From: Alteromonas oceanisediminis
GTDB lineage: Bacteria > Pseudomonadota > Gammaproteobacteria > Enterobacterales > Alteromonadaceae
DNA length: 64,000 nt
Reading direction: 5' to 3'
Assembly: GCF_018474025.1 (NCBI RefSeq)
Contig: NZ_JAHCTA010000001.1
Coordinates: 496,001 to 560,000, forward strand
Shown: positions 45,337 through 52,489 of the stretch, in pieces
How positions within the stretch are numbered: position 1 is the first letter of the stretch
Layout of the letters: every line of letters starts with the position of its first letter
Made by a program: the position numbers and the translations under genes
The notes under the pieces: generated by a model
The model's input: only the letters and a program-made list of their open reading frames with translations
What the model was told of the DNA's origin: nothing
The model's database searches: none

Positions 45337-46908
45337 ATGTATACCGATCTTCTCCCTGCTGACGTTCGCTCTCTCCCTGATTATATTGAGCACGTTTTTT
45401 CAACCTACACCGATGCTCCAGCCTATTGCGCTTTGGGCCAAACGTTCACCTTTACCGACTTGGAAACACGCTCTCGTGCACTGGCGAACTGGTTTCAGCA
45501 TGAGGCGGGCCTAAGACCGGGTGATCGTATCGCCATTCAGCTACCCAATTTATTGCAAAACCCTGTGGCTGTGTATGCCGCGCTTCGTGCCGGATTGGTG
45601 GTCGTGAATACCAACCCGCTTTACACGCCGCGAGAGATGCAGCACCAGTTCAGCGACTCTGGCGCTAAAGCCATCGTTATTTTAAGTGACTTGTTACCAA
45701 ATCTTGAAAAGGTCATTGAGAACACCACGATTGATACCGTGGTCATCACCTCGGCAACGGAGTTTTTACAACCCGACAGTGCGCCCCAGCATCCAAGTTA
45801 CATTTCATTGACCGGTGCCATCAAGCAAGGCAAAAGCTGCGCTGAATTCGCACGACCCGAAGTCACGTTAGACACCTTGTGCATGCTGCAATACACAGGC
45901 GGCACCACCGGGCTCTCTAAAGGCGCAGCCTTATCTCACGCCAATGTGCTGAGTAACAGTGTACAAACACTGGATCGACTGGGTGATAGCTTCCGCTCTG
46001 GCGAAGAAATCGTGGTGTGTCCGCTACCGCTGTATCACATTTATGCCTTCACTGTATGCATGATGACGTTCTTTGCCAAAGGCTGTCTCACCGTGCTAAT
46101 TCCAAACCCGCGCGATCCAGATGCGTTTATCAATGCGCTCAAGCCACACAAATTTACGACCTTCGCCGGGATCAATACGTTGTTTGTTGGCCTCAGCCAG
46201 CACCCCGAGTTTAAGAAGCTTGATTTCAGCGCCTTAAAACTCACCTTATCCGGTGGCACCGCGTTAACGTCTGCGGCGGTGGATATCTGGCAGCAGACCA
46301 CGGGTTGCAGCATAACCGAAGGTTATGGTTTATCAGAGACCGCGCCCGTGGTCACATTCAACCAGCCGGGTCACGAACAGATTGGCACTATTGGCTTTCC
46401 GCTGATGAGTACCGAGGTAAAGCTTCTGGACAAAAACGACCAGCCGGTTGCAGACGGTGATGAAGGGCAAATTGCTGTGAAAGGCCCGCAGGTGATGCTC
46501 GGTTACTGGCAACGAGATGACGCGACCGCAGAGGTAATGACCTCTGACGGCTACTTTAAAACCGGCGACATCGGTATCCGCTTGCCAGACGGCGCGATCA
46601 AGATTGTCGATAGGCTTAAAGACATGATCATCGTGTCTGGCTTTAATGTGTACCCGAATGAAATAGAAAATGTACTCACGTCTCACCCGGATATTGTTGA
46701 AGCCGCCGTGGTCGGTGCGCCTGATGAGAAAAGTGGCGAGCGCGTATGTGCTTATGTGACCGTCGCAAACCCGATTGATAAAGATCAGGTTCGCGCATTC
46801 TGCAAAGAACAATTAACCGGTTATAAGGTTCCTAAAGAAGTACACGTGATTGATGAACTGCCCAAATCCACCGTGGGTAAAATTCTGCGCCGCGAGTTAC
46901 GTCAATAA
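45337..46908 (+). CDS. Long-chain fatty acid-CoA ligase (FadD-like)
   Basis: 523 residues. AMP-forming acyl-CoA ligase that activates fatty acids for beta-oxidation or lipid synthesis. The phosphate loop is LQYTGGTTGLSKGA, with later GYGLSETAPVV, the Asp-containing KTGDIGIRLPDGAIKIVDRLKD, and the C-terminal catalytic Lys in PKSTVGKILRRELR. It is slightly shorter than E. coli FadD (561). It ends convergent with an MBL hydrolase gene, 51 bases away. Confidence 0.93.
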   Translation: MYTDLLPADVRSLPDYIEHVFSTYTDAPAYCALGQTFTFTDLETRSRALANWFQHEAGLRPGDRIAIQLPNLLQNPVAVYAALRAGLVVVNTNPLYTPREMQHQFSDSGAKAIVILSDLLPNLEKVIENTTIDTVVITSATEFLQPDSAPQHPSYISLTGAIKQGKSCAEFARPEVTLDTLCMLQYTGGTTGLSKGAALSHANVLSNSVQTLDRLGDSFRSGEEIVVCPLPLYHIYAFTVCMMTFFAKGCLTVLIPNPRDPDAFINALKPHKFTTFAGINTLFVGLSQHPEFKKLDFSALKLTLSGGTALTSAAVDIWQQTTGCSITEGYGLSETAPVVTFNQPGHEQIGTIGFPLMSTEVKLLDKNDQPVADGDEGQIAVKGPQVMLGYWQRDDATAEVMTSDGYFKTGDIGIRLPDGAIKIVDRLKDMIIVSGFNVYPNEIENVLTSHPDIVEAAVVGAPDEKSGERVCAYVTVANPIDKDQVRAFCKEQLTGYKVPKEVHVIDELPKSTVGKILRRELRQ

Positions 46909-46959
46909 CGCGAAGCTAAGGTTCTGCTGGGGTATGGATTCAATGTGCTCAAGCCCCCA

Positions 46960-47754
46960 CTACGGCGTGGGCCTGATCTCATTTTCAATGACCTGAAGCG
47001 TTCGATTGATAAAGGTCGTGATCGAACCTTGAGGTAAAAACGGCGATTTATTTTCAACGTTAAATCGCTCTAAGATCTCACGGGTCTTGGCTGCAGTCTG
47101 GATCTCTTTGACCGTTTTCCCTTCACGGTGTAGCTGTTCGACATGAGCGACCCAATCCAACGTTGCCCCCAGAAATTCTGTCAGCTGTTTTTTAGATGAT
47201 GGTTCACCATGGCCGGGCACTATCAGCGTTTGATCATTACCTATCTCCAAAATTTTACTCACTGCGGCGCTGAAACCGGCGCGTCCTCCCGCCCAAAACG
47301 TTGGGTGCCAGCTAGTGTCATAAATATCGCCAACGAATATTACATTGCTGTCGGAGTGACAAATAATGTTGTCTTCAGCTGAGTGAGCTTTCACGGTGAG
47401 GATCTGCACACTATCTAACGTATTATCCTGTGAGATAAGTTTGCCGCCACGCTCTATAAAATAGTCGTTTCCGCCGCTGTGATCACGGTGCTGATGGGTA
47501 TTGAGAATTAAATCCACTGAACCGCCAAAATGCTCCTTCGCCAGTACATTCAGTGCATCTAAATGTGCTGCGCCCGGCACAGGATCCACCACAACATTGC
47601 CCTGCGAAGTCTGTATTAAGCCAATGTTTGTATTGGAACCGCTGGATTTGACCAAGATGACATTTTCAGTGATTTTGGTCGTGGCTAATTGCGCGACGGC
47701 ACTGAATGACAATATTGCCCCAAAAACGACACTAACCGATAAAACGCTTCTCAT
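46960..47754 (-). CDS. Exported MBL-fold metallohydrolase
   Basis: 264 residues with a signal peptide (LSVSVVFGAILSFSAVA). The zinc motif is LNTHQHRDHSGGND (HxHxDH), followed by ILTVKAHSAEDNIIC, FVGDIYD and VPGHGEPSSK. This arrangement suits the glyoxalase II/B3-like branch of the metallo-beta-lactamase superfamily; the GDIYD and PGHGE motifs are standard metal ligands. The substrate is unknown, and resistance activity should not be assumed. Confidence 0.9.
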   Translation of the reverse strand: MRSVLSVSVVFGAILSFSAVAQLATTKITENVILVKSSGSNTNIGLIQTSQGNVVVDPVPGAAHLDALNVLAKEHFGGSVDLILNTHQHRDHSGGNDYFIERGGKLISQDNTLDSVQILTVKAHSAEDNIICHSDSNVIFVGDIYDTSWHPTFWAGGRAGFSAAVSKILEIGNDQTLIVPGHGEPSSKKQLTEFLGATLDWVAHVEQLHREGKTVKEIQTAAKTREILERFNVENKSPFLPQGSITTFINRTLQVIENEIRPTP

Positions 47755-47979
47755 GACTTTTCCTTTTTTAAGCCGGTGTGTAGTGGCGTGTGAACAAAAC
47801 TCTCGCCAAGTCTTTTATGCCGCCCATCGAACAGCAGGCCAGTCACACCAGTGTGAATGTTCGGTAGTAGTCGTGTTGGGGAAAGATAAAGCAGAAATGA
47901 GATGAAGCAAGCAATCTATGTGATGGGAATTCCGTATGTAGAATGCGTTTGCATGTAAATACGATAACCGGCAACTTAG

Positions 47980-48012
47980 TCATACACGTTCGTTCCATTC
48001 AATCACCCACAT
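47980..48012 (-). pseudogene. Stub of a RelE-type toxin
   Basis: ATG at 48012 overlaps the end of the antitoxin remnant and reads MWVIEWNERV followed by TGA at 47982-47980. The opening W-x-I-E-W is the usual RelE N-terminus, and the overlap with the antitoxin stop is the usual relBE arrangement. After ten codons the reading frame is lost and no RelE sequence continues downstream. This call rests on a very short match. Confidence 0.45.
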
Positions 48013-48194
48013 CGGCCATTGAGATGCGTTTACCAGGACGCTCTACGCGGTCAATGGCGATGGAGGTATCTTCCATTTCATCCAGATACTTCATGATCGC
48101 TTTTTTGGCATAAAACGACTTCGTAACGGCCAGTACTTTCTGCAAGCTTTGCCAATCGGCTTTCTGCATCATTTGAGAGTCTAAGAGATAACAT
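47999..48194 (-). pseudogene. Frameshifted ribbon-helix-helix antitoxin (RelB/DUF6290-like)
   Basis: From ATG 48194 the frame reads MLSLRLSNDAESRLAKLAES then TGR, then goes out of register. The next frame continues TKSFYAKKAIMKYLDEMEDT and ends ERPGKRISMADVGD. Removing one T from the AA/TT pair at 48125-48126 joins them into a 64-residue RHH antitoxin. Antitoxins of this kind repress their own operon and neutralise a RelE-type RNase. Only a stub of the toxin gene follows, so the locus is decayed. Confidence 0.75.
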
Positions 48195-48209
48195 TTTGCC
48201 ACCCGTTTT

Positions 48210-48270
48210 ACATGTCATACATGTAGGCGTATCGCACGCACACCATTTATCGTTCACTATATAAACGATA
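48210..48270 (-). promoter_or_regulatory. Operator dyads upstream of the antitoxin remnant
   Basis: ACATG-TCATA-CATGT (48210-48224) and TATCGTT-N9-AACGATA (48248-48270) are perfect inverted repeats just upstream of the antitoxin start. RHH antitoxins usually bind such palindromes for autoregulation. The 48195-48454 gap otherwise holds no gene. Confidence 0.45.
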
Positions 48271-48454
48271 CACCCTGTTTTTTTGAACGAGACCAAGCGG
48301 TTAACATAACCGACCGTTTTATCTTCACCAACGTAATTTGAATTTTTTGCACGAGGGTAAAACACATGGTGTTTTTTAGGCTGCCCCGTGTTTTTCGGTA
48401 ACCATTTCTTGGTGACTGGCAGTCAGATTGCTGTCAGCGTCATGTTGTGACTAA

Positions 48455-48592
48455 CTAAGCCGTTTGACCTGCCTGTAGCGGCTTTTCAGATTTCGCAGTA
48501 TCGACGGCGCCCGGTGTAGGCTACCCAGCGTTATCGATGAAGTTCCCCAACGCATTGCCAAAGGCATCGGCCGCTACATAGTAAATCTCCGC
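48455..48592 (-). pseudogene. Remnant cassette with DAFGNALGN junction motif
   Basis: Beginning at the codon after the stop of the preceding membrane-protein gene, the same frame reads AEIYYVAADAFGNALGNFID then NAG, a TAG at 48523-48521, and continues PTPGAVDTAKSEKP to a stop at 48457-48455. About 40 of 49 bases match the segment encoding YDVSADAFGNWSGNSI in the broken toxin-like gene at 50.2-50.3 kb. It looks like the left edge of a displaced, decayed C-terminal cassette. Confidence 0.6.
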
Positions 48593-49123
48593 TTATGATT
48601 GATTTATAATCTCAAGCCGTAAGATACATATCTGAACAAGCTTTTCTTCACCCATATCTAATGGTGGTGATACCCATCTTTGGAAGTTTATAAAATCCAT
48701 TTTCACATACTTCCCATCAAGGTGTTCCTGCTTAGTCACGAATCCTTTCCAACAGCCATGCTGAGGTATCTGTTTATGTGGGTCAATTCTTAAAAAGCTT
48801 TGTCCATCGATTGTAAATCGATCTAACCCATCATTTTTATATATTTCTATGTGGATTGTTCCTTGAGCAGATTGGTAGTTGTTTTCCCTATAATCTAGCT
48901 TTAAGGCATTTAGTTCTTGATTTCTCTCTACAGCATTTAGGTAACTAAGGAATATTGCTATAACCCAAACCGTAATAAATACATTGAGAACAATAAGTTT
49001 ATGTTTTTCTAAGCTCCTTTTTAACTTAGGTAAAAATAGATAATAAATCAGCCCTAAGGCTGGTGCTAACACCAACCTAAAGGTTTCCCACATTTCACAT
49101 TCTGCTAAGACGTCATAGATCAT
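48593..49123 (-). CDS. Two-helix membrane protein, candidate immunity protein
   Basis: 176 residues from ATG 49123, which overlaps the upstream stop in TAATG; a GTG at 49150 is an alternative start. Two membrane helices (about 12-32 and 43-62) precede a soluble C-terminal domain with IHIEIYKNDGLDRFTIDGQS and a later HGCWKGFVTK. No family is recognised. Its tight coupling to the toxin-like gene, AT-rich composition and position before a repeated junction motif fit an immunity protein, by inference only. Confidence 0.6.
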   Translation of the reverse strand: MIYDVLAECEMWETFRLVLAPALGLIYYLFLPKLKRSLEKHKLIVLNVFITVWVIAIFLSYLNAVERNQELNALKLDYRENNYQSAQGTIHIEIYKNDGLDRFTIDGQSFLRIDPHKQIPQHGCWKGFVTKQEHLDGKYVKMDFINFQRWVSPPLDMGEEKLVQICILRLEIINQS

Positions 49124-50377
49124 TACTGCCTCGTGAACCAATACAACCAACGACCTGCAACTCCAGCGTCATATGTATTTACCTCGTTACCAATTTGATG
49201 ACCAATACCTGTAGAAACTTCAAATGGGAATCGGTATTTGTCGCTACGACCAAATAAATCAACCCCAAGTCTTGGACCTGAGCCTTCTACTGCTAACGGT
49301 GAAATAAATGGCTTATCGACCCATGCTGATGACTCCTTCCACCCTATGTCATATTTAAAGGCTGTAAGGTCGTAATCGGTATTAGTGGAGTAACCGCTAA
49401 AGATATTTTTAAGTGTAGCTTCCCTGTTAACGCCTTCCCAATTCAGTAAAGCAACATCAGCACCAAGCTTGAAACTGCCTTGTTTGAAGTGCTGTTCGCT
49501 AGCCTGAAGATATCCATCACCAGATGCTGCCCAACCGATCGTACCATCGCTCTGAACACCAACGTTAACGTTTACACTGCCTCCAAGTACATCTCTAAAA
49601 GTACTTAGTCCTCCGAAAGAAAGTGTGTTGGAGCGGATGGGTTGACTGTTTTGATGCTCTAGTGTTAATAAATCCGCGCCTGCTTCATAAATCCGTTCGA
49701 ATGCGTTTCCATATATCTCAAATGAATTACCAACTACATCTTTTGTGATATCCCAAGCGCTTCGCTCTTTGGTATTTGGTATTTGGAAATACATAGCCAT
49801 CACTCCACGGCCCCGGAGCACTTCTAGTCGAAGAAGTTCTTGCTAGCGCATCCGCTGCTGCAATGGGATCAGTCTCTCGTGGCGCACGAATAGTATCTTG
49901 TACTTGAGTTGCGCCAATTAGAGCTTGCGCATTTCTTACAGACAGAGCTTGCTCACCCAAACGACGATTCAACTGATTACTTTGCGCTACTGATGACAGC
50001 GCTAAATTGACACCTGCATTAGAATTCGCAAACGTTGTGATATCTGCAAAATTTGTCTCAGGTATCACGACAGTATCAGTCAAGTTTGTCGCGGTTTGCT
50101 CGGCTATCTGACTTATTTGGTTGTCAGTCGCCTTATCAAAGTCACTACCAAACTGTTGCGCTAATTTTGCATCTAGTTTTGATGTGTCTATGGTGCCAGT
50201 AAATCGAGGCTCTGGTTGGTTTATCGATTGCCTAACGATAGAGTTCCCCGACCAATTCCCAAAGGCATCGGCCGATACATCATAACGATAGTTTCGTTGT
50301 AGATGGTGCAGGATCGCGCTGACAATACCAGCTTGCGGAGTGAGATTTGATGTGCGTATCGGGCGATGGAGCATCAT
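49123..50377 (-). pseudogene. Polymorphic-toxin-like C-terminal gene broken by a 7-bp tandem duplication
   Basis: Two overlapping frames (50377-49727 and 49821-49123) form one gene. The unit TTTGGTA is duplicated at 49768-49781, giving YVFPNTKYQR in the first frame and YFQIPNTKER in the second. Removing one 7-bp unit joins them as YVFPNTKERSAWDI and yields 415 residues. The N-terminal part has YDVSADAFGNWSGNSI, a motif of the kind that precedes variable C-terminal domains in large secreted toxins. The middle is a helical, Ala/Gln-rich linker. The C-terminal 220 residues are beta-rich (GGSVNVNVGVQSDGTIGW, then GRSDKYRFPFEVSTGIG) and unrecognised. There is no signal peptide, so it may be a truncated 3' end of a larger gene. 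Confidence 0.7.
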
Positions 50378-50478
50378 AACGATATCACCTCTTCCCTAGC
50401 TCTTCAGACTGTTGTTAAAGCCCAAAAGGCGATTGTTTGCCCTATGGTTACGTCATCAACGTGGCGGTTTCGTGATGA

Positions 50479-50506
50479 CAAGGGCTCATTGGTGGATGAG
50501 CCCTTG
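50479..50506. terminator. Hairpin between the DUF885 and toxin-like genes
   Basis: CAAGGGCTCAT-TGGTGG-ATGAGCCCTTG has perfect 11-bp arms, 30 bases after the DUF885 stop on the minus strand. No T run follows on that strand, so it may slow or end transcription without being a classic terminator. Confidence 0.55.
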
Positions 50507-50535
50507 TCTGCGCTTTTTGTAAATCGCTTTAGTGG

Positions 50536-52428
50536 TTAGGCTGATTTCGCTTTTTCGTGCGCTATCCAGTCGTCGACCATGCGCTCCAAGATTGGCATAG
50601 GCACGGCACCGCCACCGAGCACAACATCGTGGAAACCTCGAATATCGAATTGATCGCCCAAAGCACGTTGTGCTTTTTCTCGCAGCTCAAGTATTTTTAG
50701 CATACCGATTTTGTATGCCGTGGCTTGACCGGGCCAGACCAGATAGCGGCGCACCTCAGAGCGTACTGCGTCTTCGGCGATCGGCGAGTTTTGTTTAAAA
50801 TAGTCAATCGCTTGTTGCTCTGTCCAGCCTTTGGCATGTAACCCTGTATCGACCACCAACCGAATCGCGCGCCATATTTCTGTGACCAACCGGCCAAAGT
50901 CAGAGTATGGATTTTGATATGCGCCCATCTCCTTTGCCAGTAATTCAGAATAGAGGGCCCATCCTTCGATGTACGCGGTAAAGAATTGCTGCGTTCTGAA
51001 GGTTGGTACACCGGTAAGCTCCTGTGCAATTGAAATTTGCATATGATGGCCGGGGTTACCTTCATGATAGGCAATGGCTTCCATTTCATTTTTGGGCATC
51101 GCCGTCATGTCAGAAAGGTGCGCATAGTAAATACCGTCGCGTGAACCATCTGGCGTTCCGGGGTAATAGTGTTGAGCCGCCCCCGGTTGCTCACGAAAGG
51201 CTTCAACGCGTTTTACCACAAGGTCCGCTTTGGGTAATAGGCCAAAATACTCTGGCAATTTGTCTTTGATGTAATCGAGGTAAGCGGTTGAATCGTCTAA
51301 ATAGCCTTGTCGGCCTGCGTCGGTGTTGGGGTAGTAAAAGCGTTCATCGTCAGTTGAGCTTTTCAGTAGATCAAAAAACGCCTGTAGTGAACCGTCAAAC
51401 CCGACGTCAGCTTTGATGGTTTCCATTTCAGCGCGAATGCGAGCTACCTCAGCCAACCCCAGTGCGTGAATTTCATCAGCGGTCATCGCCGTTGTGGTGT
51501 TGCTGCGCAACGCCGCATTGTAGGCGGCAACGCCGTCAGGCAGCGCCCCCATACCGGTTGCTTCTTCGCTGACATTCGCCCGGTCGGTCTGCATCCACGC
51601 GATAAGCTGAGCATAGGCTGGCTCAAAGTCTTTGATTAATGCTTGTTCGACTGACGCGGTTAACGCCTGTGCGGTCGCGGTATCTATATTACCCGCCTCT
51701 TCAAGCGCACCAATTTTGCGCTTGGCATCGGCGTAGAGGGGCGCATCGGTATCGCTGTCTGGCGCAAAGGGAGCACCAGTGATTAAGTTAGTTGCCTGTT
51801 CGATAACGCCATCATACGCAAAGTATGGAGCGCGCACTCCTTCCTCAGCATGAACTTGGGCCCGCGTGAGTAGCTGCGATATCGCGCGACCTAAACCTGA
51901 TACGCGCGAGATGTAATCGCGTATATCTTGCTCACTGCTCACATTGTGAAAGTTGATCAGCAAATTAGGTAACGAACTCTGCGCGCCCGACATCTGGGTA
52001 AACACATAGCTACGGCGGCTGTAAGGGCGCATCGCCTTAGCGGTTTCGTAGCCGTAGATCCACAAATCATATGAGATCTTCGCATCGTCTGTGAGCTTGT
52101 TGTAGTCAAAAGTGCTCTGCATTTCAGTCACACTCTGCTCAAGTTTGGCAAATTGAGCGTCGGCCGCGGCTTCCGACATATCATCGATTTCACCGTAGCG
52201 GTCTTTGCGGCCTAGGCTTGTCATGCGCAAAGGAGATTGCTGCAACTGTTGCTCGTATTGCGCTTCAAACCAAGCATTCAAGCGCTCAGTTTCGGACTGC
52301 TGTTCGTGGGTAGATGCCGCTTCGACCGGCGCTGTCGTTGTACTTTGCACAGCATAAACCGGTTGTAAGCAACTGCCCATCAGCGCTGTTGCCAGCGCCA
52401 TTGCCAAAGCGGTACGAGGTGTGTTCAT
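50536..52428 (-). CDS. DUF885 family exported metallopeptidase-like protein
   Basis: 630 residues with a signal peptide (LAMALATALMGSCLQPVYA). The DUF885 signature AYHEGNPGHHMQI (HExxxxHH) is near residue 455 and is the presumed zinc site. FTAYIEGWALYSELLAKEMG and a C-terminal RRYLVWPGQATAYKIGM are also conserved. The family resembles M32-like gluzincins and is thought to include periplasmic peptidases; activity is unproven. It is followed 60 bases upstream on the same strand by an S9 peptidase gene, suggesting joint peptide use. Confidence 0.9.
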   Translation of the reverse strand: MNTPRTALAMALATALMGSCLQPVYAVQSTTTAPVEAASTHEQQSETERLNAWFEAQYEQQLQQSPLRMTSLGRKDRYGEIDDMSEAAADAQFAKLEQSVTEMQSTFDYNKLTDDAKISYDLWIYGYETAKAMRPYSRRSYVFTQMSGAQSSLPNLLINFHNVSSEQDIRDYISRVSGLGRAISQLLTRAQVHAEEGVRAPYFAYDGVIEQATNLITGAPFAPDSDTDAPLYADAKRKIGALEEAGNIDTATAQALTASVEQALIKDFEPAYAQLIAWMQTDRANVSEEATGMGALPDGVAAYNAALRSNTTTAMTADEIHALGLAEVARIRAEMETIKADVGFDGSLQAFFDLLKSSTDDERFYYPNTDAGRQGYLDDSTAYLDYIKDKLPEYFGLLPKADLVVKRVEAFREQPGAAQHYYPGTPDGSRDGIYYAHLSDMTAMPKNEMEAIAYHEGNPGHHMQISIAQELTGVPTFRTQQFFTAYIEGWALYSELLAKEMGAYQNPYSDFGRLVTEIWRAIRLVVDTGLHAKGWTEQQAIDYFKQNSPIAEDAVRSEVRRYLVWPGQATAYKIGMLKILELREKAQRALGDQFDIRGFHDVVLGGGAVPMPILERMVDDWIAHEKAKSA

Positions 52429-52489
52429 TATGGCTTTTCCTTGTCGTTGTCTTATCGTATCAATCGCTGTATTAGGGTAGCGTTAATCG

